Notes under the pieces: generated by a model
The model's input: the letters and a program-made list of their open reading frames with translations, nothing else
Told to the model about the DNA's origin: nothing
The model's database searches: none
Program-made: the position numbers and the translations under genes
Source: Planctomycetaceae bacterium
Lineage (GTDB): Bacteria; Planctomycetota; Planctomycetia; Planctomycetales; Planctomycetaceae
NCBI GenBank assembly: GCA_029259815.1
Contig: JAJDEJ010000346.1
Span: 1-43,429, forward strand
Length of the DNA stretch: 43,429 bases
Direction of reading: 5' to 3'
Shown here: positions 16,410 to 24,949 of the stretch, piece by piece
Numbering within the stretch: the stretch's first letter is position 1
Layout of the letters: each line of letters opens with the position of its first letter

Positions 16410-18677
16410 ATGGTCGCATCATCGTCAATGCCTCAGTCTGAGAGCGGACAGTCGCCCGAAGGGTATGCGACATCGTTCTCATTGCTGGCAGATGCTGTCG
16501 GGCAGTTCGTCGATGCATGGGAGTCGGACGGTGAGCCGCCGCTGATCTCTGAGTATCTTCCCGGCGAGTCGACGATGCGGACGCTCGTGCTGGTCGAACT
16601 CATCAAGGTGGACCTGGAGTATCGCTGGTTACATGGTGGAGAGCCGAAGAGACTCAGCGAGTACGCGAGCGAGTTTCCTGAGCTGTCGAACGGACCGCCG
16701 ATCGAGTTGCTGTATGAGGAGTACCACTTCCGCAAACAGTGTGGACTGAATGTCCAGCCGGAGGAGTATGTTGAGGAGTACCCGCAGCACGAGGAGACGA
16801 TTCGGCAGTGGCTGGGTCGTGGGGACGACTATCAGTCGACGGTGATCACCAAGCCGGGCGACATGAAGGTGCTGGACAGTGTCGAGGCGGGCACGACGAT
16901 CGACGACTTCGATCTCGTGCTCGAACTCGGTCGCGGAGCATTCGCCCGCGTGTTCCTCGCCCGACAACAATCAATGCAGCGGCTGGTGGCACTCAAAGTG
17001 TCAGCGAACCGGGGGACCGAACCGCAAACACTCGCACAACTCGATCATGATGCGATCGTGCGGGTATTCGATCAGCACGAAGTGCCCGAGTCTGGACTGC
17101 GACTGCTGTACATGCAGTACCTCTCCGGCGGGACTCTGCAGGCGGCGGCGAGTCGTGTCCGCAAAGTCGATGCCCCGCCGACGAGTGGACAGTTGCTCCT
17201 TGATGTAGTCGACGAAGAGTTGGAGAGTCGTGGCAACGTACGCCCGACAGAGTCACCGTTGCGAGCCAAGCTGGCTTCACTGTCATGGCCGGAGACGGTT
17301 GCCTGGCTCGGTGCCCGTCTGGCTGAGGGGCTCGACTATGCACACGGCAAGGGCGTGCTGCACCGCGATATCAAACCGGCCAACGTGCTGCTGACCGGCG
17401 AAGGAGCCCCCAAGCTGGCCGACTTCAACATCAGCTTCAGCGATTCTGTCGAAGGGTCCACACCCGCAGCCTACTTCGGCGGCTCGCTCGCCTACATGTC
17501 ACCCGAACAACTCGAAGCGTCCCATCCCGGTCGTGCCAGACAGGCGGATGAACTTGATGGTCGCAGTGACGTGTATTCGCTTGGCGTGATGCTCTGGGAG
17601 TTGCTCACCGGCAAACGTCCGTTCGATGACGGACCGATGGACGGTGGCTGGGCAGCAGCCGTCGAGGGCATGCTCGACTCGAGAATGCAAGGAGTCGATG
17701 CGAACCGTCTCAGCGAGACGAACATTGAATGTCCCCCCACGCTGCAACGTGTGCTGCGAAAGTGCCTCGCCCCCGACCGGGAGCAACGGTGGTTCAGCGG
17801 GAAGGAACTTGCTGGTCAACTCGACCTGTGCCTCGATCAACGCGCCCGCGAACTGCTTGACCCCCCGGCTGACAGTTGGCAGGTCAGATGGCGAACCTGG
17901 GGCGTGTGGATCTTTTTACTGGCGAATCTGATCCCCAACGCGCTCGCCGCTGTGTACAACCACTTGTACGTCTCTCGCACCATCGTCGAAAAAATTGATG
18001 ACCCAATCTTTCGTGCAGCGTTCGACAAACTCGTCTTGTACGTCAATGGCAGTGCATTTCCGACCGGGATCATTCTCATGGTATGGCTCTCTTCGCGAGT
18101 CGTGCATGGACTCCAACATCTGGAAGACGGCACCATGCCAGCTCATCAGTCAACGGGACGTCGACGTGAATGCTTGCGCCTTGCGGAACGCTGTGCGATG
18201 ATCTGCCTGACTCTGTGGACGATCGCGGGAATCACCTACCCCGTTTACATGTGGATGAATTCCTTGACTGTCAGTCCGCATGATGCCATGCACTGGGTCT
18301 CGTCACTTGTGCTGAGCGGGCTGATCGCGGTTTCCTATCCGTTCTTCGGGGTGACCTACTTTGCCGTACGGTCCATGTACCCGGCCTTCCTGCATCATCA
18401 GGCACCCGATGAGACCGACGAGGAAGAACTGAGTCGCGTGAAGAACCGGCTTGGTGTTGCTCTGGTCATTGCTGGCTCCGTCCCGCTGCTCGCCATCGGT
18501 GGACTCACGATGGTCGCTGCGGGACCAAACGACGGAACTGGCCCCATCGTCGGCTTGCTGTGCCTGGGTGGCATTGTGGGCCTCGCCGTGGTCTACTCCT
18601 TCTTTCGCAGCCTCCAAACCGATCTCGACGCCCTGCTGCGAGTGGTGCGTGGCGGCGGGATGGAGTCCACAAACTGA
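16410..18677 (+). CDS. Membrane-associated Ser/Thr protein kinase (STPK)
   Basis: Eukaryotic-like kinase, about 755 residues from this start. About 1-140 is an acidic N-terminal region like that of planctomycete STPKs (PPLISEYLPGES...). The kinase domain spans roughly 155-490: glycine loop LGRGAFARVFLA, VALKVS lysine, HRDIKPANVLL at 318 onward, then DFN at 338-340 where most kinases have DFG, and an APE-equivalent YMSPEQ. About 500-755 holds some six hydrophobic segments, so the catalytic domain is cytoplasmic and membrane-tethered. ATGs at 16350, 16410 and 16428 are in frame with no clear Shine-Dalgarno; 16350 would add an unlikely hydrophobic leader. The symporter gene follows on the same strand. 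Confidence 0.9.
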   Translation: MVASSSMPQSESGQSPEGYATSFSLLADAVGQFVDAWESDGEPPLISEYLPGESTMRTLVLVELIKVDLEYRWLHGGEPKRLSEYASEFPELSNGPPIELLYEEYHFRKQCGLNVQPEEYVEEYPQHEETIRQWLGRGDDYQSTVITKPGDMKVLDSVEAGTTIDDFDLVLELGRGAFARVFLARQQSMQRLVALKVSANRGTEPQTLAQLDHDAIVRVFDQHEVPESGLRLLYMQYLSGGTLQAAASRVRKVDAPPTSGQLLLDVVDEELESRGNVRPTESPLRAKLASLSWPETVAWLGARLAEGLDYAHGKGVLHRDIKPANVLLTGEGAPKLADFNISFSDSVEGSTPAAYFGGSLAYMSPEQLEASHPGRARQADELDGRSDVYSLGVMLWELLTGKRPFDDGPMDGGWAAAVEGMLDSRMQGVDANRLSETNIECPPTLQRVLRKCLAPDREQRWFSGKELAGQLDLCLDQRARELLDPPADSWQVRWRTWGVWIFLLANLIPNALAAVYNHLYVSRTIVEKIDDPIFRAAFDKLVLYVNGSAFPTGIILMVWLSSRVVHGLQHLEDGTMPAHQSTGRRRECLRLAERCAMICLTLWTIAGITYPVYMWMNSLTVSPHDAMHWVSSLVLSGLIAVSYPFFGVTYFAVRSMYPAFLHHQAPDETDEEELSRVKNRLGVALVIAGSVPLLAIGGLTMVAAGPNDGTGPIVGLLCLGGIVGLAVVYSFFRSLQTDLDALLRVVRGGGMESTN

Positions 18678-18684
18678 GTCATCT

Positions 18685-18737
18685 GATGTCAGCTTGGCAA
18701 TTTCAGATCTGATATCTCATATTTGAAACCTGACATC
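18685..18737. repeat. TTTCAGATCTGA-type intergenic repeat, copy 2
   Basis: Outer arms GATGTCAG (18685-18692) and CTGACATC (18730-18737) enclose AATTTCAGATCTGATATC. It shares GATGTCA and AATTTCAGATCTGA with 9874-9925. It lies between the kinase and symporter genes and could form a bulged hairpin. Confidence 0.6.
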
Positions 18738-18790
18738 CCCGGCGATTCCCTCCCGACAACATCCTCACTCAGCAGCCCGCCTTGACCGAC

Positions 18791-20701
18791 ATGCTCACAC
18801 CTCTGCTCGCCGCCGGGAACAACGCAGCTTTAGTCACCTTCCTGATCTATATGGTCGGTGTGTTTGTGCTCGCGTGGGCGGCCAATCGGCTGTTGCATGA
18901 GAAGGAGTTCCTCAGCGAGTACTTCCTCGGCAGTCGCGGACTGGGCGTGTGGGCCTTTGCGTTGACGTTCGCAGCCACCAGCGCCTCCGGCGGCAGCTTC
19001 ACCGGCTTTCCGGCAAAGATCTACACGCACGGCTGGATCCTTGCGTTGTGGATCGCCAGCTACATGGTGGTGCCCATCTGCGGGATGGGACTGCTCGGCA
19101 AACGCATCAATCAGGTGGCCCGCAGGTCTGGAGCCATTACGGTTCCGGACATCTTGCGTGCACGTTACGAGAGCGCAGCGTTCGGCCTCATCAGCACGAC
19201 CCTGATCGTGTTCTTCATGGCGTTCAATCTGGTCGCCCAATTCAAAGCAGGCAGCCTCATTCTGGAAACGCTTGTAGAAGACGTCGATGCGTATCAGGCC
19301 AGCGCCAGCTGGATGACCGACAACATGCCCGCGTGGCGCTTCCTGCAGACAACGGGCGGCGGCTTCGTCGACGGCGGTTACCTGCTCTGCCTGCTGACGT
19401 TCGGCATCGCGGTCGTCGTCTACACCACCTATGGTGGCTTCCACGCCGTCGTGTGGACCGACGTGATGCAGGGCATCGTGATGGTCGGCGGCGTGCTGAT
19501 CATGCTGCCGCTCGCCCTGTATCAGGTCGGCGGACTGGAGAACGCCACACGACGGATGGCAACACAGACATTGGTGTCACTCCAATGGCAGGGTGATGCC
19601 CCGCTCGACGAGCCAGTCGCCATCAAAGCCGGCGACCTGATCGACACGCATGACGCTTCCGATCCCAAGGTCTATCGCGTGCTGCACAACATCACATTGG
19701 CTGACAACGACCCACTCACTCGCGTGTCGGTCGAGGTCCTTCGCGACGAGATGGAGGCCACACGGCTGGCGAACGATCAGACGTCTCGTTGGGACACGAT
19801 CGACGTGGTGCCCGAAGACAAGTCCGCCAGTGGCGATGGTCGCGGGGCGTACGTCACCGGACCGGGTCCCAATCCGTCCAGTTCGGATGGGTTTCTCCCC
19901 TTCGGTGTGGCGATATCGTTCTTCTTCATGTGGGCCATCAGTGGTAGCGGACAGCCGCAGTACATGGTGCGACTCATGGCGTTCAAGGATACCAAGACGC
20001 TCCGCTGGTCGATCGTCGCGGTGACCATCTACTACTCGCTGATCTACTTCCCATTGGTGATTGTCTTCTGCTGTGCCCGCATTCTCATGCCGGGGATGGA
20101 AGCGGAAGCCGACTCCATCATGCCCAAGATGGCCGTGTTCCTCACTGAGAACGTCGGCATGGGCTGGCTCGCCGGTCTGCTGGTCGCTGCCCCATTCGCA
20201 GCCGTGATGTCGACGGTCGACAGCTTCCTGCTGGTCGTCTCCTCGGCCCTCGTGCGTGACGTCTACCAACAGAACATCAGCCCCAACGCCAGCGAAAAGA
20301 CCATGAAGCGGCTGAGCTATCTGGCCACGCTCGTCGTCGGCATGGTGGCTCTGGTGGGAGCAATCAACCCGCCCCGTTTTCTGCAGGACATCATCGTCTA
20401 CGTCGGCAGTGGACTGGCGGCCGCGTTCCTGTTCCCGGTCGTCTCGACCTTGTACTGGCAGCGCTCCAACGTCTACGGCTGCCTTGCTGGGATGCTGGGT
20501 GGCTTCGGCGCCCACCTCGCCATGCACGTCGTCGGGTGGTTGGAGAACGGTGAATTCGTCACGCCCTACCTACTGCTCGGCTTCTCCCCTGTCGTCATCG
20601 GCCTCGCTGCCAGTCTGCTCGGCGTCCTCCTCGTGACCCCCCTCACCCCCGCCCCCCCGGCACATCTGGTGCGAAAGTACTTCTACAAATCAGTAGGCTG
20701 A
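18791..20701 (+). CDS. Sodium:solute symporter (SSS family)
   Basis: A 636-residue multi-pass membrane protein of the SSS family (the PutP/PanF/SGLT fold), predicted to import a small organic solute with Na+. Early segments (VFVLAWAANRLLHEKEF then FLGSRGLGVWAFALTFAATSASGGSF) and the later SGSGQPQYMVRLMAF and PFAAVMSTVDSFLLVVSSALVRD are family hallmarks. About residues 255-365 form a long hydrophilic insertion between membrane segments, rich in Asp and Glu, which typical family members lack. Start placed at ATG 18791; a TTG at 18782 is possible. No substrate can be assigned. The stop is only 22 nt from the convergent DUF1559 gene. Confidence 0.9.
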   Translation: MLTPLLAAGNNAALVTFLIYMVGVFVLAWAANRLLHEKEFLSEYFLGSRGLGVWAFALTFAATSASGGSFTGFPAKIYTHGWILALWIASYMVVPICGMGLLGKRINQVARRSGAITVPDILRARYESAAFGLISTTLIVFFMAFNLVAQFKAGSLILETLVEDVDAYQASASWMTDNMPAWRFLQTTGGGFVDGGYLLCLLTFGIAVVVYTTYGGFHAVVWTDVMQGIVMVGGVLIMLPLALYQVGGLENATRRMATQTLVSLQWQGDAPLDEPVAIKAGDLIDTHDASDPKVYRVLHNITLADNDPLTRVSVEVLRDEMEATRLANDQTSRWDTIDVVPEDKSASGDGRGAYVTGPGPNPSSSDGFLPFGVAISFFFMWAISGSGQPQYMVRLMAFKDTKTLRWSIVAVTIYYSLIYFPLVIVFCCARILMPGMEAEADSIMPKMAVFLTENVGMGWLAGLLVAAPFAAVMSTVDSFLLVVSSALVRDVYQQNISPNASEKTMKRLSYLATLVVGMVALVGAINPPRFLQDIIVYVGSGLAAAFLFPVVSTLYWQRSNVYGCLAGMLGGFGAHLAMHVVGWLENGEFVTPYLLLGFSPVVIGLAASLLGVLLVTPLTPAPPAHLVRKYFYKSVG

Positions 20702-20723
20702 GTGCCTCGGTTTGCTCGCAAGA

Positions 20724-21794
20724 CTATGGGTTATTGCGGTCTTTGGAGTGCAGTTTCACCCAGAGTTCCTTGTCAATCTGGTCACTCATCGACTCCACTG
20801 AGCCGTCAAGTCGTAAAGCATTGACGATACTAGGATGTTGACTGCGTGCTGTCGCGGCAAAGTTGGAGGGAATCGGTGAACTGGTACATGGCATGCCCAG
20901 TCGAATCAATGCGGTTTCTGAGTAGGTAAGCGTCAGGTCCGTACAGGAGTTGATCCCGTCAGGTCCGCCGCCCACGTTCGGACCCTGCGTATGCACAGCG
21001 GTGATACTTGCAGCGGGCATGCCCAGACTCCAAACCCCTCGGGGATCGATGGGGTCGATGCCAGCACGAATTTCGTCAATCGCGATGATGTTGGACAATC
21101 CGTTCGAGAAATCCCGAAAGCGAAATGACACGTTGAATCCCCCTACGCCGCTGCCCCAGAGAGTCGAGTTCGTATTGATCAGATCATCCGTGCCCGTGTG
21201 GTATCCATTGTTACATCCGGACTCGAATGTAAAGCAAGGCGCGTTCGGACCAATATTCATGGCATAGTTTCCACGAGCATACGACCGACCTCTTGTGCCA
21301 CTGAGGAGTGCGCGCTCATAGAACGTCTCATTATAGGAGTCTGAAGGACATCTCATGACCGACAAGATCGTCCGGCGCGCGTCCAGATTGGCCTCATCAT
21401 CGACAGGCAAGTTATGGTCAAAGTGATCGTAGAGCGTTGATTGACCAAGATGAGGCAACAGGAAGATCACCCAATTCGCATACAGGCGGTCAGCTTCCAT
21501 ACTGGGAGAGATCCCCATCGCAACGCGGTCGTATGTGCCGATGGGTAGCAGCCCTCCACCGAGCGGCTCACCCCTGCCGCCCCAGATGTTCGCCGGAGGG
21601 AGCGTCAGATGGGCATCATGATAGTTGTGCAGTGCCAGCCCCAACTGTTTGAGGTTGTTCTGGCATTGAATCCGTCGGGCTGCCTCGCGTGAGGACTGCA
21701 CTGCCGGCAACAACAGCGCCATCAGAATGCCGATCACCGTGATCGCAACGAGCAATTCGATGATCGTGAACCCGCGTTTCTGGTGAATGGTCAT
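20724..21794 (-). CDS. DUF1559 pilin-like protein
   Basis: A 356-residue protein of the planctomycete DUF1559 family. The N-terminus is a type IV prepilin-type signal: KRG followed by FTIIELLVAITVIGILMALL, with Glu at +5, so a prepilin peptidase would cut after Gly. NNLKQLGLALHNYHDA follows, as usual. The C-terminal HPSIVNALRLDG fits the H-X9-DG family motif. Such proteins are thought to be pseudopilins or surface proteins. It is the last gene of the minus-strand cluster, 35 nt after the Lnt-like gene. Family call is firm; role is unknown. Confidence 0.95.
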   Translation of the reverse strand: MTIHQKRGFTIIELLVAITVIGILMALLLPAVQSSREAARRIQCQNNLKQLGLALHNYHDAHLTLPPANIWGGRGEPLGGGLLPIGTYDRVAMGISPSMEADRLYANWVIFLLPHLGQSTLYDHFDHNLPVDDEANLDARRTILSVMRCPSDSYNETFYERALLSGTRGRSYARGNYAMNIGPNAPCFTFESGCNNGYHTGTDDLINTNSTLWGSGVGGFNVSFRFRDFSNGLSNIIAIDEIRAGIDPIDPRGVWSLGMPAASITAVHTQGPNVGGGPDGINSCTDLTLTYSETALIRLGMPCTSSPIPSNFAATARSQHPSIVNALRLDGSVESMSDQIDKELWVKLHSKDRNNP

Positions 21795-21829
21795 GACTGA
21801 ACCTCAAGTGAAGATGATCAGGAGTCGGG

Positions 21830-23410
21830 TCATGGCCCACTGACGTCACTACGAAGGACACCGGACCTGGCTGGCAACTGGCGAACAATTCTCCCCGTCG
21901 GATCAATGATCGCACTCCCCGACCAGGTTGAACAGACATAATTCCAGGTACGCGATTCAATCGCCCGATATCGACACGCTAATGACTGTCGTTCCGTCCA
22001 TTCCGGGTGATTGCTGAAATCTCCGTCGTATAGCAGATGGACCACGGCGTCCGCTTCATGCGCTGGGTCGAACTGCGGCAGCCACGGCAAATGCGATTCG
22101 TAGCAGACCGAAGCGGCCACCTGCATGGTTTGTCCGTCCTGAGTCGAAAATGGCAAGAGGTGGAATTCCTGCCCCTGCTTGATTGGTGCCGTCAACTCGT
22201 AATACGGCAGCACGTTGCGTCTCACCCACGACGTCTCCAGAAAATCGGGGAGTCCCTCCTTCAGTGGCACGAGCGCCAACTTCTCGTGACAATCAACGGC
22301 GCCAGATGAATTCACCAGACACGCGCAGTTGACTCGACTCACGTCGGAAATCTCCAGCCCATAACGCTGCTTCGTCACTCGAGTGACCAGCGGGACACCA
22401 ACCAGACAAGCCGCCTGATACGCCGGCTGATACAACCTCTGAAAATCTTGCAGCGGCATTTGATACCGCTCCCCCTCTGCCGGCTCGACTGTCGACTGTG
22501 TGACCATCTCCGGGCGCTGACTTTCGTTGAGCGCGGTTTCCGGCCAGACGATGAGATCAACTGGTCCATCGCGCTCCAGACTCTCACGGGTCAAGCGGTC
22601 GAGTGTAAGCCACGGACGCCACACTCTTTCCTCTGCCCCGCGAACGTGAGGCTGCACAAGCATCACCGAAAATGGTTGAGGCGGCACGACGACCGACGCG
22701 GCGATCTGCTGTCCGCCCATCCACGCACTGAGCAGCAACGTGCCAGCCAGCAACGGCCCACGCCAACGTCGCCAACCGGTGCGTGTCAGTTCCGGAAGCC
22801 ACAGAAAATTGACCCCGTACAATAATGCTGAGACCCCCAGCGGCGTGACTATCGCAGCCCACTGCGCAAGCGGTGTGTGTCCCACTGGCAGGTAGAGGGC
22901 CGTCATCGACCAATTGATCCCATTCAAGGCCGAAGCTTGCAGCCACTCCGCCCCGGTTGCAACCGCAGCCGTGATCCCCGCAGTCACCAAGACCGTTCGC
23001 TCTCCCAACTTTCGCAAGACGACCGGCAGGAGGGCAATCTGCAATCCAAACAACAAACAGCCACTCGCTTGTAGCAGCCACCCCCGCACAGCCACGGCAT
23101 CACGGACGAACCCCGTGGTCATCCAGCACATCGCAAATCCAATCGCCACCGCTTCTGCGACGTCGCGACCAATGCTCCGCCCTTCAGAGCCGCGCCACAG
23201 GAGGATAAGCGGTGTGAAACAAATCAACCATGTCGGCCAGCCCCACGGCGGAAACGCCGCCGCAAACAGAAGCACAGATGACAACGCCGCCATCTTGCGC
23301 CACAGTCTTCGTGTCACCACGATAACGACCGCGAGCGACAACACCTCTTCCCAACCGAATAGTCTTCCACCAATGGCCCACTCGCTTGAAAAGGTGTCAA
23401 TGATTTCCAT
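21830..23410 (-). CDS. lnt: Apolipoprotein N-acyltransferase-like protein (Lnt)
   Basis: A 526-residue membrane enzyme of the Lnt type, which transfers an acyl chain to the N-terminal Cys of lipoproteins at the periplasmic face. Residues about 25-235 contain six or so hydrophobic segments (AAFPPWGWPTWL is characteristic). About 245-520 is a nitrilase-type domain with Glu291 (VWPETALNE), Lys377 (HEKLALVPLKE) and Cys436 (SVCYESH), the expected E-K-C triad. ATG 23410 has GAGG 5 nt upstream, better than GTG 23416. The start follows the upstream stop by 7 nt, indicating coupling. The EHLx region is more divergent than in housekeeping Lnt, so it may be a specialised paralogue. Confidence 0.85.
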   Translation of the reverse strand: MEIIDTFSSEWAIGGRLFGWEEVLSLAVVIVVTRRLWRKMAALSSVLLFAAAFPPWGWPTWLICFTPLILLWRGSEGRSIGRDVAEAVAIGFAMCWMTTGFVRDAVAVRGWLLQASGCLLFGLQIALLPVVLRKLGERTVLVTAGITAAVATGAEWLQASALNGINWSMTALYLPVGHTPLAQWAAIVTPLGVSALLYGVNFLWLPELTRTGWRRWRGPLLAGTLLLSAWMGGQQIAASVVVPPQPFSVMLVQPHVRGAEERVWRPWLTLDRLTRESLERDGPVDLIVWPETALNESQRPEMVTQSTVEPAEGERYQMPLQDFQRLYQPAYQAACLVGVPLVTRVTKQRYGLEISDVSRVNCACLVNSSGAVDCHEKLALVPLKEGLPDFLETSWVRRNVLPYYELTAPIKQGQEFHLLPFSTQDGQTMQVAASVCYESHLPWLPQFDPAHEADAVVHLLYDGDFSNHPEWTERQSLACRYRAIESRTWNYVCSTWSGSAIIDPTGRIVRQLPARSGVLRSDVSGP

Positions 23411-23417
23411 CTCCACC

Positions 23418-24455
23418 TCAAGCCGCCAACTGCTGACGTTGTCGAAACCAGTATGCCACGGAGAAACAGATGGCTCCTCCGAAGATGTACATCAACCAGG
23501 TACTCACCCAACTGCGCTCAAAGTTGGGCTCGGGGAGCCCAAAGTAGGAAAGTCGGAATTCTTCGACCGGTGTAGTCTCGTGTTCGATATCCTCGTAATG
23601 GGTCGCGATTTCAACGGTACTCTCTCCCTGTTCGTTCATCGCAATAATACGACGTTCCGTAATTTTCGGGAGATCGCTTTCTCCGTCTGCGTATGTATAC
23701 ACCGTCTTCTGGGCTCCCCACGACACGTTCATCAGTATCTCGCGGATGACCCATTTGTTGCCTGCGTCGAAGACAACAGAACCTGATGGAATCGGTTCGA
23801 TACCAGTGGGGTGTGACTCGTCTGGCTGATAACTGAATTCGACCCTGACTAAGTCTTCTTCTGACTCACCCTCAGCTTGAATTCCATGCACTTCGAATCC
23901 AGGTTCGTCCAGCCAGTCAGAGAAGGCTTGATCCATAAAAAACCAAGCCGCATTCACATTTTGGTCGTACTGCAGTCCCCGGTCTTGAATCTCAGCATCG
24001 ACGGCTGTATCGGCCCCCCGTTGCTCCAGCCATTGAATGGTAAATCGTCCGTTCGGATCGGTGGAAGACTTCGTGACTGAGAAGGCGTAGTCGTCATTCC
24101 TGGCGATCACATACTGTAACTCGCCACGCTGGATGGCTGCTTTGATGTTCTCGCCATTCACAGCGAAAGCGACATCCAATGCACTGTCATTCCCTCCCCA
24201 CGACTTTGACTGGTAGTAACGCCCCTTCTGATTTGACGACAATTCTTGAAGCTCCTGCCACGCAGCGGGGGCCTCCTCACGCAAACGTTTTTCGAGCACT
24301 GGATCAACATGAGCACCGAGAACAACTCCCACCAACAGTGAGTATGGACTCGAGAAAAACAAGTCAGGGGAACTTGCATTGACGGCGTGTCCTGTGCATA
24401 GGACAGCGAAGACAATGCCTGAAGTTAATCGCACTTGCAAACACTCGGGGCACAT
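23418..24455 (-). CDS. Exported, C-terminally anchored protein of unknown function
   Basis: A 345-residue protein from ATG 24455, chosen because GGAG lies 8 nt upstream; an in-frame TTG at 24557 is weaker. A signal sequence covers about 1-27. The body is mostly polar with beta-rich character (FTIQWLEQRG, GSVVFDAGNKWVIREI, KTVYTYADGE), ending in EEFRLSYFGLPEPNFERS, one hydrophobic helix (about 318-336) and FRQRQQ. I recall planctomycete secreted proteins ending in a similar YGLPEP segment plus anchor, but cannot name a family. It sits between the Cys-rich peptide and Lnt genes in a tight operon, suggesting an envelope role linked to them. Confidence 0.75.
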   Translation of the reverse strand: MCPECLQVRLTSGIVFAVLCTGHAVNASSPDLFFSSPYSLLVGVVLGAHVDPVLEKRLREEAPAAWQELQELSSNQKGRYYQSKSWGGNDSALDVAFAVNGENIKAAIQRGELQYVIARNDDYAFSVTKSSTDPNGRFTIQWLEQRGADTAVDAEIQDRGLQYDQNVNAAWFFMDQAFSDWLDEPGFEVHGIQAEGESEEDLVRVEFSYQPDESHPTGIEPIPSGSVVFDAGNKWVIREILMNVSWGAQKTVYTYADGESDLPKITERRIIAMNEQGESTVEIATHYEDIEHETTPVEEFRLSYFGLPEPNFERSWVSTWLMYIFGGAICFSVAYWFRQRQQLAA

Positions 24456-24611
24456 CAAGAATTCTCCGCAAATCTGCCCAACAGGTACGCGAACACCAAC
24501 ACAAACGATCGAACACTCATATGTTGAGAGACGCCCGACGGGAAGTTGGAGGAACAATATCCCGCTTCATATTCGATACTGTTCCTCCGTAACTTCTAAA
24601 TCAAGAATTTG

Positions 24612-24875
24612 TCATACTTTGATACACGTGCATCTCAGAATTCCTCCTTGTCCTGGAGAAGGCTCACATCCGCAATTGCCGCACCCACTGCTAACAATGC
24701 AAGTGCCCCCTATGCATGCGTTAGCCGGCGTTTGAGCCGGAGCTGAGCAAACATCGTTGCAGATCGCTCCGCAATCGGCATCTGCTGTGAAGATTCCGGG
24801 ACCCAGTAGGACTGCCTGCACAAGCAAACAGATCCCGATGGCAGTAAGAACTTTCGTGAATAGTGGTGATCGCAT
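24612..24875 (-). CDS. Small secreted cysteine-rich peptide
   Basis: An 87-residue precursor. Residues about 1-32 form a signal peptide (MRSPLFTKVLTAIGICLLVQ then a hydrophobic run to FTADA). The mature part of about 55 residues has ten cysteines in the order C-C-C-C-C-C-CxC-CxC, ending GGILRCTCIKV. AAGGAG lies 7 nt before the ATG, a strong ribosome site. The cysteines suggest disulfides or metal binding. It follows the DUF1573 gene by 74 nt and precedes the anchored-protein gene by about 156 nt. In Bacteroidetes small exported peptides (NVEALA type) also neighbour DUF1573 proteins, an analogy only. No family was recognised. Confidence 0.75.
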   Translation of the reverse strand: MRSPLFTKVLTAIGICLLVQAVLLGPGIFTADADCGAICNDVCSAPAQTPANACIGGTCIVSSGCGNCGCEPSPGQGGILRCTCIKV

Positions 24876-24911
24876 CGCACACTCCTTGAAATGAGGTGTC
24901 GATCGACATCA

Positions 24912-24928
24912 ACCCGCAACGTGCGGGT
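24912..24928. repeat. Short hairpin between DUF1573 and Cys-rich peptide genes
   Basis: ACCCGCA (24912-24918) and TGCGGGT (24922-24928) form a perfect 7-bp stem with a 3-nt loop, just after the DUF1573 stop. There is no T-run on the minus strand, so it may act as an mRNA-stabilising or partial attenuating element rather than a full terminator. Confidence 0.45.
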
Positions 24929-24949
24929 CTCTGCCTGATCGAGCCAGAC

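Noticed and set aside
19577..20527. 316-residue open frame antisense to the symporter
   Set aside because: His/Asp-rich shadow of a multi-pass membrane gene; no ribosome site or family motif.
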